Origin: an uncultured Rhodospirillales bacterium
GTDB lineage: Bacteria > Pseudomonadota > Alphaproteobacteria > Reyranellales > Reyranellaceae
Direction: 5' to 3'
DNA length: 34,096 nucleotides
NCBI GenBank assembly: GCA_902825855.1
Contig: CADECW010000058.1
Coordinates: forward strand, 10,839 to 44,934
The notes below the pieces were generated by a model. The model was not told where the DNA came from, did not search any database, and saw only the letters and a list, made by a program, of their open reading frames with translations. Made by a program: the position numbers and the translations under genes. How positions within the stretch are numbered: the stretch's first letter is position 1; each line of letters begins with the position of its first letter. Of this stretch, positions 16,001 to 23,163 are shown piece by piece.

Positions 16001-17070
16001 GGCTTGTCCCCCAGGCAGATCCCCAGCGCCCGCGCGGTGCGGACCAGTGCGCCGTCCTTGTCGACGGTGCGTGAGCGGCCGACCACCTTTTCGAGCGGCA
16101 CGTCGATCACCTGGCGGTTCCACCAAGCAACCATGCGGTCGGCCTTGCCCTCGGCCAAGAGATCGACGGCGCGCACGCCCAGTGCCGCTGCAAGCAGGCG
16201 ATCCTCGGCCGTTGGCATGGCACCGCGCTGGACGTGGCCCAGTACCGTGGCCCGCGCTTCCGAGCCGGTCGCGGTGCTGAGCCGCCGCGCCAGCCATTCG
16301 CCGATGCCGTGACCAGGCGCGTCGCTGTCGGGGTCGGCGGCCTCGTCCGAATGCCCAGCCGCCTCGGCGACCACGACCAGCGCCGAGGTACGGCCCGCCC
16401 TGCGCAGCTCGGCGATGTGCGCCACCACGTGCTTGAGATGCCAGCGCACCTCGGGGATCAGCACGACATCGGCGCCGCCGGCGATGGCGGCGGCGATGGC
16501 GATGTGGCCGGCGTCGCGGCCCATCACCTCAAGCACCATGACGCGCTCGTGGCTGGCGCCGGTCGGCTGCAGGCGATCGAGGGCTTCGGTGGCGATGGCG
16601 ACGGCCGTCGAATAGCCGACGGCGCGCTCGGTGTTGGCGACGTCGTTGTCGATGGTCTTGGGAACGCCGATGAAGGCCAACCCGGTTGGCATCAGCAGGC
16701 GGCGCAGGATCTCGAGGCTGCCATCGCCGCCGACGCCGATCAGCCCGTCGAGCCTGAGCTTCTTGAGGCCTGCCACCATCTCGCCCGAGCGATCCTTCCT
16801 GGCACCGTCAGGCATGGGAAAGGCGAACGGATCACCACGGTTCGAGCTGCCAAGGAAGGTACCGCCCTGACGCGCCACAGCCGCGTCCAGCCGGTCGGGA
16901 TCAAGTTCGACGGCGTCGACCGGCCGGTTCAGCAGACCATGCGTGCCTGAGCGCAATCCCACGGTCGTCCAGCCGTAGCCGTGATGAGCGCGCAACGCCA
17001 CGGCACGAATGGTGGCGTTGAGGCCGCCGCAATCGCCGCCGCTGGTCAGGATGCCGATTCGCTTGGTCAT
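15997..17070 (-). CDS. pfkA: 6-phosphofructokinase, group III-like (phosphoryl donor uncertain)
   Basis: Phosphorylates fructose 6-phosphate to fructose 1,6-bisphosphate in glycolysis, or reversibly if PPi-dependent. From the ATG at 17068-17070 (GAGGAGG upstream) it is 357 residues. The nucleotide-site motif is GGDCGGLNA (10-19 region), GGDGS lies at 114-118 and PKTIDND at 137-143 with catalytic base Asp141; MGRDAGHIA follows. The glycine in GGDGS is the ATP-type residue, whereas lysine before TIDND is shared with PPi-dependent enzymes. This Gly/Lys pair is known from the mixed group III clade, so ATP use is the likelier guess but not certain. Its stop is shared with convergent prmB (CTAG). 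Confidence 0.9.
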   Translation of the reverse strand: MTKRIGILTSGGDCGGLNATIRAVALRAHHGYGWTTVGLRSGTHGLLNRPVDAVELDPDRLDAAVARQGGTFLGSSNRGDPFAFPMPDGARKDRSGEMVAGLKKLRLDGLIGVGGDGSLEILRRLLMPTGLAFIGVPKTIDNDVANTERAVGYSTAVAIATEALDRLQPTGASHERVMVLEVMGRDAGHIAIAAAIAGGADVVLIPEVRWHLKHVVAHIAELRRAGRTSALVVVAEAAGHSDEAADPDSDAPGHGIGEWLARRLSTATGSEARATVLGHVQRGAMPTAEDRLLAAALGVRAVDLLAEGKADRMVAWWNRQVIDVPLEKVVGRSRTVDKDGALVRTARALGICLGDKP

Positions 17071-17183
17071 GCACCGCCTCCTCGCGCAGTCTAGCAAATG
17101 CCTTCCAGGCCAAGGACACAACCGACCTTCGCCACCAAAAGGTTGCGAAGACGTGTCGAACTGGATTCCGCAGGGAGGGCGGC

Positions 17184-17264
17184 GTGATCCGCGACCGCTG
17201 GTCGGTGGATGACAAGTCGCTTAGCGTCATGCTCGAACGACTGATCGCCGGGGAGGAAGGGTAA
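17184..17264 (+). CDS. Possible 26-residue leader peptide upstream of the dioxygenase
   Basis: A GTG at 17184 preceded by a strong GGGAGGG site opens a frame that ends TAA at 17262-17264, five bases before the dioxygenase ATG. The peptide has a central helix-like segment (LSVMLERLIAGEEG at the end). Its stop lies on top of the dioxygenase ribosome site, so it could couple translation. The frame is also open further upstream, so it may instead be a remnant of a longer gene. No family recognised. Confidence 0.25.
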   Translation: MIRDRWSVDDKSLSVMLERLIAGEEG

Positions 17265-17269
17265 TTCCG

Positions 17270-18223
17270 ATGGCCGCCACGCAAGCCTGGACGCGCGACA
17301 CGATCCAACCTGCCGACTGGACCGTGCGGTTGCCGGCAGAGGCGCTTACCGAGCTGCGCGCCGTGCTCTCGCAGTTGCGGCGGGCGCCGCTGCCGACCCT
17401 GCTGCTCGATCCAGCCGACTTCGCGCTCGATGCCTGCCGCGCGACCATGGCAGAAGTGCGCCGTGTCACGCACGAAGGGGCGATGTTCGCCGTGCTCGAC
17501 CGCCTGCCCGTCACGGAGATGAACCGCGACGAGACGATCCAGCTCTACTGGCTGATGTCCACCCTGCTGTCCCGTCCGGTGGCGCAGAAGCTGAACGGCC
17601 AGATGTTCTTCGACGTGCGTGACACCGGCGCCAGGCTCAAGCCCGGTTCGGGCATCCGGCCGACCGTGACCAACGTCGACCTGCGCTTCCACAACGACAA
17701 TTCCTACAACGACTCGCCGCCCGACTATGTCTGCCTGCTCTGCCTGCATCCGGCCAAGCAGGGCGGCGTCAGCCAGGTGATGAGCGTCGCCACGGTCCAC
17801 AGTACATTGCAGCGGCGCTTCCCCGAGCTGATGGACCGGCTGTACCGGCCGTTCTGGTACGACCGTCATGCCGAGCACCATGCCGACGAGCCCACCACCT
17901 TCGCTGCGCCGATCTTCGAGCGTGGGGCGGACGGGACGGTGAAGGCGCGCCTGGCGCTGTCGGAGATCTTCGCGGGCTATGAGCTGCGCGGCGAGCGAAT
18001 CGACAACGAGACCGCCTCGGCCCTGGCGGCGGTGCAGTCGGTATTCGACCAGCCCGAACTGCGCGTCGAGCTCGACTTCGCGCCGGGTCAGGTCCAATAC
18101 GTCAACAATCGCGCTACCGGCCACGCGCGCACCGAATTCGTCGATCACGCCGAGCCCGAGCGCCGACGTCACCTCGTGCGCCTCTGGCTGCGCGATGCCG
18201 GCGGGCGCGGCTATCGTGGCTGA
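17270..18223 (+). CDS. TauD/TfdA-family Fe(II)/2-oxoglutarate dioxygenase
   Basis: A 317-residue cytoplasmic oxygenase that would hydroxylate a small organic substrate while decarboxylating 2-oxoglutarate. The metal facial triad is readable: His141 and Asp143 in FHNDNS, and distal His285 in TGHARTEF; Arg304 in HLVRLWLR fits the 2-oxoglutarate carboxylate anchor. The spacing is that of the TauD/gamma-butyrobetaine/clavaminate synthase group. GGAAGG lies upstream of the ATG at 17270. No sulphonate or carnitine transport genes are adjacent, so the substrate is unassigned. It is followed by a DinB-fold gene 56 bases downstream on the same strand. Confidence 0.9.
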   Translation: MAATQAWTRDTIQPADWTVRLPAEALTELRAVLSQLRRAPLPTLLLDPADFALDACRATMAEVRRVTHEGAMFAVLDRLPVTEMNRDETIQLYWLMSTLLSRPVAQKLNGQMFFDVRDTGARLKPGSGIRPTVTNVDLRFHNDNSYNDSPPDYVCLLCLHPAKQGGVSQVMSVATVHSTLQRRFPELMDRLYRPFWYDRHAEHHADEPTTFAAPIFERGADGTVKARLALSEIFAGYELRGERIDNETASALAAVQSVFDQPELRVELDFAPGQVQYVNNRATGHARTEFVDHAEPERRRHLVRLWLRDAGGRGYRG

Positions 18224-18279
18224 TGGTTGATCTGGTCAATCAATCTTGATGTCGCGCGGCGCAAGCGCAGAATGCCGGC

Positions 18280-18789
18280 ATGAAGGACCGTTACACCACC
18301 TTCGCCGGCTACAATGCCTGGGCGAACCGCCGCCTCTACGAAGCGGCCGCAGGCCTGTCCGATGCCGACTATCGCGCCGACCAGGGGGCGTTCTTCAAGT
18401 CGATGCACGGCACGCTGAACCACCTGCTGGCCACCGATCGCATCTGGATGAAGCGTTTCACCGGCGAGGGCGAGGCGCCCGATCGGCTGGACGCCATCGT
18501 GCATGAGCGCCTGGGCGAGCTGCGGGCTGCCCGCGAGTCCGAGGACCGCCGCATCGTGGCCTATATCGACGGCCTCGACGAGGAGCGGCTCGCTGGCGTC
18601 ATCCGCTATCGCCGCGTCTCGAGTCCAGAGGAGTTCGTGCAGAAGCTGACGCCGGCGCTCGACCACTGGTTCAACCACCAGACCCATCATCGCGGTCACG
18701 CGCATATGATCCTGACAACCCTTGGCAAGACGGCGCCCGAGCTCGATCTACTATACTATCAGCGCGAAGCCGAAGCCGGTCGCGCCTGA
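18280..18789 (+). CDS. DinB-family metal-dependent four-helix-bundle protein
   Basis: A 169-residue protein of the DinB/YfiT-like fold, related to mycothiol- or bacillithiol-dependent transferases and hydrolases. The three metal ligands are visible: His48 in TLNHLLATDRIW, and His133 and His137 in FNHQTHHRGH. The N-terminal YNAWANRRLYEA helix is typical. Many proteobacterial members lack a known thiol partner and have no assigned reaction; despite the name there is no reason to link it to DNA damage here. It lies between the dioxygenase and a small lipoprotein gene, 13 bases before the latter. Confidence 0.9.
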   Translation: MKDRYTTFAGYNAWANRRLYEAAAGLSDADYRADQGAFFKSMHGTLNHLLATDRIWMKRFTGEGEAPDRLDAIVHERLGELRAARESEDRRIVAYIDGLDEERLAGVIRYRRVSSPEEFVQKLTPALDHWFNHQTHHRGHAHMILTTLGKTAPELDLLYYQREAEAGRA

Positions 18790-18802
18790 AAGGAGTATTG
18801 CG

Positions 18803-18991
18803 ATGCGTTGGTCAGTGCTGCTTGTCGTTCTAGCGGTTGCCGCCTGCGAGGATTCCGGCCCGCCGATGCAGCGGCAATTCGCCGTTCCCGACCGGATGCT
18901 GGGCTACACCTACAGCGGCGGCACGACCAGGCCGATTGCCAACACGCAGACCGGCATCGTCGACGGCTCGTCACTGCAGTCGGCATACTGA
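18803..18991 (+). CDS. Small lipoprotein of unknown function
   Basis: A 62-residue protein with a short lipoprotein signal: basic start, hydrophobic core and lipobox AVAAC with the lipidated cysteine at position 15. The mature part is only about 48 residues and polar, with no domain I recognise. AAAGGAG, seven bases before the ATG, is one of the best ribosome sites in the window and supports a real gene. It follows the DinB-fold gene by 13 bases, so the two are probably co-transcribed. A weak hairpin (CCCAG 18996-19000 with CTGGG 19010-19014) lies after the stop. Confidence 0.7.
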   Translation: MRWSVLLVVLAVAACEDSGPPMQRQFAVPDRMLGYTYSGGTTRPIANTQTGIVDGSSLQSAY

Positions 18992-19018
18992 CCGTCCCAG
19001 ACGCCTTGCCTGGGAAGC

Positions 19019-19201
19019 TTACTCTTTCTCGACGATGTCGAAGCCGTAGCGATGGAGCATTCGCACGAATGCCAACGAGTCGCGAACCGTCGAGGGAGAA
19101 GCCATCTCAGCCGAATCTACGGCAGCGACCGGCTCAAGGCGCGCCCGGAGCGCTGCGAGCACCTCGCGCGCATGTTCCCTTCGATTGTCCGCTGACCTCA
19201 T
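19019..19201 (-). CDS. Small hypothetical protein
   Basis: A 60-residue soluble protein, mostly predicted helical by eye (REHAREVLAALRARLEPV, then SLAFVRMLHRYGFDIVEKE at the end). There is no signal peptide or membrane segment. AGGGGA lies about five bases before the ATG at 19199-19201. I recognise no family. It is on the strand opposite the lipoprotein gene and 74 bases upstream of a 46-residue gene end on the same strand. Confidence 0.45.
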   Translation of the reverse strand: MRSADNRREHAREVLAALRARLEPVAAVDSAEMASPSTVRDSLAFVRMLHRYGFDIVEKE

Positions 19202-19275
19202 CCCGTCCCCTGCGGTGAGCGTCGCAAACGTACGCGCCGGCAGATTACGCGCACCTTACGTCGCTACGCGCAAGC

Positions 19276-19416
19276 TCAGGGTTTGCGGGGTGACGGGTCT
19301 TCTTCATCCTCCCGTCCGTAGAAGGCCTTGATCGCTGCCATCGCCTCTTCGAAGGTACCCCCATTCTCGATGTACTGCTTGATCGCCTCGAGCATCTCGG
19401 CCTCGTGCTTCTTCAT
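19276..19416 (-). CDS. 46-residue acidic small protein
   Basis: A very short frame from ATG at 19414-19416 to TGA at 19276-19278. It has an excellent ribosome site (GAGGGGG, five bases upstream). The protein is mainly a charged helix (KKHEAEMLEAIKQYIENGG and TFEEAMAAIKAFYG), followed by an acidic REDEEDPSPRKP tail. The two helices separated by NGG suggest a helical hairpin. Composition and ribosome site argue for a genuine small gene; I recognise no family. It could be a small regulator or an antitoxin-like protein, but nothing adjacent supports a toxin partner. Confidence 0.6.
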   Translation of the reverse strand: MKKHEAEMLEAIKQYIENGGTFEEAMAAIKAFYGREDEEDPSPRKP

Positions 19417-19605
19417 CACGTCCCCCTCTTCTCTCTTTCAGCGCCGAGTTCGACGGAACCCGGGCTGTGTGGGCTGAACCCCCAACTGGAAACACTCTGC
19501 TGCCCGAGATGTTTGTGACCGGCCTGCAGAAATTCCGAGCGCGAGCCCGAGGTTTTCGGTGCCGGCAGTTGATCGGCTGGCCGAAATTGCCGACGTTCTA
19601 CCCAA

Positions 19606-19953
19606 GTGGCATTGATCGCGGGCGACATTTGGTTGACCGAATCCGCCGCGCGGGCGCATGGCTTGACGGCATCTCCGCCGATGCCCTTCGAGCAGGAATA
19701 CGACTACGGCGGCGTAGTGCCGTCATCGTCCGGCATCGGACGCACCTTCAGCCTGACGGAGCAGGACACGAACCTCTGGGGTTACGACAAGACGACGGGC
19801 GAACGGCTGGCGGAGATCCCGGTGGCCAGCAACGCCAGTGGCGCCCCGATGAGTTACCTGGTCGACGGCCGTCAGTTCATCGTGTTCCCCGTCGGCAGTG
19901 GCCGGAACGTTCCCAAGGAACTGGTTGCTGTCGTCCTGCGGGCAGTTCCTTGA
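19606..19953 (+). pseudogene. C-terminal remnant of a PQQ-dependent (quinoprotein) dehydrogenase
   Basis: About 115 residues with the end of a beta-propeller quinoprotein: a GYDKTTGERLAEIPV blade followed by GAPMSYLVDGRQFIVFPVG, the usual last blade of PQQ-dependent glucose/alcohol dehydrogenases. A complete enzyme has 500 to 800 residues; the remaining blades, PQQ ligands and signal peptide are missing, and a stop codon lies in frame 36 bases upstream at 19570-19572. The frame opens with a GTG without a convincing ribosome site. I read it as a truncated relic, not a functional gene. Confidence 0.7.
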
Positions 19954-20002
19954 TGAACCTCGCGGTGCCGGCCGGGCCGCCCATGCACCACGATGGCCGC
20001 GC

Positions 20003-20434
20003 TCAGCGTTTGACGATGCGCCGCTCCGTTGGCGATACCGTAGCGCAAACTGGGGTACCGTCCTTATCGGTTCCAATGATTGTCGTTTCGATCACGCCGC
20101 CGCGGTCAACCGCACGATCCAGCAAGTCGTTCGCAATATCGTGAATGTCGATTTTCATCCGGCGAGACCAGGGCGATGATGGGTCGCCCGCGAGCTGGCC
20201 GACGCGAATATAGACAAACCGCCGGTCAGAACCTTCACGACGCACCTGTTCGCCAAGGAACTTGGCGCCCGCCCCCAAGCGCGCCTGAATATCGAACACA
20301 AGCGGCTCCCCCTTGTGCGATCGCTTGGGATCGAGCGGCGACCCGTCCTTTGCCTGAAGGCTATGCAGCACGCCAATGACCGGCTGCTTGATGGTGATCC
20401 GGAGATCGATGACGCGTTGATCCTTTGGTGCCAT
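20003..20434 (-). CDS. DUF5990-like protein of unknown function
   Basis: A 143-residue soluble protein. The pattern PVIGVLHSLQ, FDIQARLGAGAKFLGE, RRFVYIRVGQLAGD and the ending DGTPVCATV resembles the DUF5990 family, which has no known function. No signal peptide or membrane segment. The ATG at 20432-20434 has no clear ribosome site and no better alternative. It lies between a dehydrogenase remnant and a lower-GC methyltransferase gene in what looks like an island of decayed DNA, but the frame itself looks intact. Confidence 0.6.
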   Translation of the reverse strand: MAPKDQRVIDLRITIKQPVIGVLHSLQAKDGSPLDPKRSHKGEPLVFDIQARLGAGAKFLGEQVRREGSDRRFVYIRVGQLAGDPSSPWSRRMKIDIHDIANDLLDRAVDRGGVIETTIIGTDKDGTPVCATVSPTERRIVKR

Positions 20435-20514
20435 TCGGATTTATAGCCTATCGCTTCGGTTTGAGGAGCACCCTCCTGCTAGTGAAACAACACGTAGGAC
20501 GTTACGCCCGAGTT

Positions 20515-21285
20515 CTAGGGGCCAAGAGGTCGCCCTCCAGCCTGCACGACCAGACCCATCGACGTAATAATGTGGCTCCCGACCCGCTCCCGTATCTTGA
20601 GCTCCCAAGGGTCTCGGTCATCAGACACGAACCCATCCAGGATGTGAGTTCCGAACTGAAGATTTACCTCCATATGATGACCCATAGCTTTCATGCTCTC
20701 AGCTAGAGTCTGAACGTCCTTGCCGCAGTAGATTGAAAGGTTTGGGCTATCGAAATGGTGCTCGGTGTCGCCGTACATCAACTCGGTGGTGTGCACTGCA
20801 ATACCCCCCGGCTTCAGGCAAGCCATCGCCCGCTTGATAAAGTCAAGCCCGGCGGCATGCCCACCGATATGCTCCAGGGAGCCGCACGACCAAACAAAAT
20901 CGAATTCTCGCAGGCTGGTTGGTATGCTGTTCATGTCGACGTTCTGCACCTGCATCTCGGGACTGGAACCAAATGTCATTGGTGCCCAGCCGTGCAGTCG
21001 TGCTTTCTCGGGAGCGAGATCCGTCACAACAAGGCGTGCCCCGCAGCGCAGCATCACGGGAACGATGGGATCGGCGCCCACGCCAAAACCAAGCCCCCGG
21101 CCTCTCAGCATTCCATATACTTCCAGCACTCGAAGGATATAGACGTACTCCCAAAGCTTGCGATTGAATCCAAACTGCCACTGAAGTTCCGTCAGCGCCC
21201 ACCTCTTGAAAGCGCTTTCAACAAACTGGCTTGTGCTTACCGGCTGAGAAACAGGACGCTCTAACGTGGGAAGCGTTGATTCCAT
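20515..21285 (-). CDS. Class I SAM-dependent methyltransferase, possibly acquired
   Basis: A 256-residue methyltransferase from the ATG at 21283-21285, chosen because GAGGAG lies seven bases upstream; an in-frame GTG/ATG further upstream adds a non-conserved stretch. SAM motif I is GLGFGVGADP (64-73), motif II ends in VVTDLAPEKA, motif IV is FDFVWSCGSLEHIGG and motif V LKPGGIAVHTTE. This resembles methyltransferases of surface-polysaccharide clusters. Base composition is visibly less GC-rich than the flanks. Its divergent neighbour is a glycosyltransferase remnant, consistent with an origin in a glycan locus. The substrate is unknown. Confidence 0.8.
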   Translation of the reverse strand: MESTLPTLERPVSQPVSTSQFVESAFKRWALTELQWQFGFNRKLWEYVYILRVLEVYGMLRGRGLGFGVGADPIVPVMLRCGARLVVTDLAPEKARLHGWAPMTFGSSPEMQVQNVDMNSIPTSLREFDFVWSCGSLEHIGGHAAGLDFIKRAMACLKPGGIAVHTTELMYGDTEHHFDSPNLSIYCGKDVQTLAESMKAMGHHMEVNLQFGTHILDGFVSDDRDPWELKIRERVGSHIITSMGLVVQAGGRPLGP

Positions 21286-21419
21286 CCCTAACTCCTCTAC
21301 TCGCCTGTCCAACAACGGTACCAAAAACAAGTTGGGTTGTATTAGCCATTCCAATACCCCGTGGCAATGTTCAACGACTTCCCGGTTCGCGCCCGGGCAC
21401 GAGGATAAGAAGAAGCACC

Positions 21420-21562
21420 ATGCGGCTATCGGTGATGGTTCCGGTGTACAACGAACGACAAGGCGTAGCTGAGACTCTTGCCGCGATTCTCAAAGCCGTC
21501 GACCGCAGCCATTCCGTGCTGCCATCGGTAGACCCATCGTCAACAACGATTACCTTGCTTAC
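21420..21562 (+). pseudogene. Family 2 glycosyltransferase remnant with an internal 59-65 bp inversion
   Basis: The plus strand from ATG 21420 (GAGGA upstream) reads MRLSVMVPVYNERQGVAETL and then AAILKAV, a classic GT2 N-terminus. The next GT2 element is missing in that direction but present on the minus strand at about 21504-21562: KVIVVDDGSTDGSTEWLR. Inverting 21504-21562 (or 21498-21562) restores one continuous frame with the donor-nucleotide motif VVDDGSTDG at normal spacing. A GTCGAC palindrome marks the left edge. The rest of the gene, about 200 residues or more, is gone and HNH-type sequence follows directly. This is a relic and not expressed as an enzyme. Confidence 0.8.
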
Positions 21563-21854
21563 TGAAGGAATACGTCCGGGAGCTCAAAACCCGTCCCTGT
21601 ACCGATTGTGAGCGTTCCTACCCCTACTACGTCATGGAGTTCGACCACCGCCCGGCGAAGTGAAGTGTTTTGAGATCAGCCGATACGTCGCTTCCAGGTG
21701 CGTCTCATCGACCGCAACACTCGACGCGGAAATCGCCGAATGCGACGTCGTGTGTGCGAACTGCCACCGGATACGGACGCACGAGCAGCAGAGTGCCAAA
21801 CAGGTGCCACAGGGCGATGGGCCGGCGACTCCTGAAGTCCTAGAATCCTTGTAA
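21562..21854 (+). pseudogene. HNH endonuclease gene broken by a 5-bp tandem duplication
   Basis: One frame from 21562 gives LKEYVRELKTRPCTDC, then YVMEFDHRPAK and a stop at 21661-21663. A second frame from about 21660 continues KCFEISRYVA and ends ECDVVCANCHRIRTHEQQ. Together they form a small HNH protein with zinc ribbon CTDC/CANCH and catalytic FDH. The break coincides with GAAGT repeated twice (21657-21666); removing one copy joins the frames as RPAKCFEIS. The N-terminus is lost at the junction with the glycosyltransferase relic. Intact relatives are common in phages and actinobacterial or alphaproteobacterial genomes as nicking or homing-type nucleases. Confidence 0.78.
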
Positions 21855-21870
21855 TTCAACCCCCAGGCTA

Positions 21871-21946
<76 letters not shown>

Positions 21947-22019
21947 ATAGCCTGAAGAGGGCGCGGCTATAGCAAGCAGGTCAACCCTTGTCGAGTCGGA
22001 CGAACTTGCGTTCTGCAGG

Positions 22020-23153
22020 TCAGCGCCGGAGCGGCAATTGCGCGTCGCGATAGACGTTGACTCCTATCAGCAGGCCGCAGGCAAACATCACCGAGACCAT
22101 GGCGGTTCCGCCGTTGCTGACCAGCGGCAGCGGCACCCCGACCACCGGCAGGAGGCCCATGACCATGGCCGTGTTGATGAAGACGTAGAGGAACATCATG
22201 GCGGTGACGCCGAGCGCCACCAGGCGGCCGAAATGATGCTGGCTGCGCAATGCGATCGAGAAGCCCCAGACCAGCACCAGGGCGAACAGGAAGAGGAGCA
22301 CCAGCGCGCCCGCCATGCCCCACTCCTCGACGAATGTGGTGAAGATGAAGTCGGTCTGCTTCTCGGGCAGGAAGTTCAGCGACGATTGCGTGCCCTTCAG
22401 GAAACCCTTGCCGAACAGGCCACCCGAGCCGATGGCGATCTTGGACTGGGTGATGTGATAGCCGGCGCCGAGTGGATCGCGGTCGGGATCGAGGAAGGTC
22501 AACACGCGTTTGCGCTGGTATTCGTGCATGAACGACCAGGCGATCGGCAGGCAGGCGACGGCGGCTACTCCGGCGGCCAGGAACATCCAGATGCGCACGC
22601 CGGCGACGAACAGCAGCGCCCCGCCGCCCAGCAGCACCATCATCGCCGTGCCGAGGTCGGGCTGGACCATGACCAGCGCGACGGGCGCCAGGATCACGGC
22701 GAGCGGCGGCAGGGTGTAGAGGAACCGGGACGCCTCTTCCTTGCGCAGGCCATGGTAGTAGCGGGCCAACACGAGGATCACCGCTACCTTGGCGATCTCC
22801 GACGGCTGGATCTGCATCGGTCCGATCACCAGCCAGCGCTGCGCGCCCATGCCGATCTTGCCGACGACGTCGACAGCGACCAGCAGCAGCATGGAGACGA
22901 TGTAGATCGGCCAGGCGAGCGCCAGCCACACCTTGGGATGGATCAACGCCACCACGAGCATCAGGCCGAAGGCGGCGCCGTAGCGCATCGCATGGCGGGC
23001 CGCCCACGGCTCGAAGCGGCCGCCCGCCGCCGAATAGAGCGCCAGCGCGCCGATCCCGGCGATCGCCGTCAGTACCAGGACGAGGCCCCAGTTGATGCGC
23101 CAGATCTTTTCGCCGAAGCCGATTGGGGCTGGTGCATCGAGCGCCAAGCTCAT
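22020..23153 (-). CDS. rodA: Rod shape-determining peptidoglycan glycosyltransferase RodA
   Basis: A SEDS-family polymerase that extends glycan strands from lipid II during side-wall growth, working with PBP2. The 377-residue protein has about ten membrane helices. Family signatures include QPSEIAKVAVIL, VQPDLGTAM, a large external loop with FIFTTFVEEWG, and VGVPLPLVSNGG near the C-terminus. The last normally reads VSYGG, so a Tyr is replaced by Asn here. It is the last gene of the mreBCD-mrdA-rodA operon, ten bases after mrdA. The tRNA-Lys gene lies downstream. Confidence 0.96.
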   Translation of the reverse strand: MSLALDAPAPIGFGEKIWRINWGLVLVLTAIAGIGALALYSAAGGRFEPWAARHAMRYGAAFGLMLVVALIHPKVWLALAWPIYIVSMLLLVAVDVVGKIGMGAQRWLVIGPMQIQPSEIAKVAVILVLARYYHGLRKEEASRFLYTLPPLAVILAPVALVMVQPDLGTAMMVLLGGGALLFVAGVRIWMFLAAGVAAVACLPIAWSFMHEYQRKRVLTFLDPDRDPLGAGYHITQSKIAIGSGGLFGKGFLKGTQSSLNFLPEKQTDFIFTTFVEEWGMAGALVLLFLFALVLVWGFSIALRSQHHFGRLVALGVTAMMFLYVFINTAMVMGLLPVVGVPLPLVSNGGTAMVSVMFACGLLIGVNVYRDAQLPLRR

Positions 23154-23163
23154 CGCGACACCC

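Noticed and set aside
19467..20144. 225-residue plus-strand frame across the quinoprotein remnant
   Set aside because: It runs in a different frame from the recognisable PQQ blade sequence and shows no domain; treated as chance.
20400..21870. Search for a direct repeat of the tRNA 3' end marking the far edge of an island
   Set aside because: I could not find a second copy of the GGGCTCGAACC-type sequence by eye, so no attachment site is annotated.
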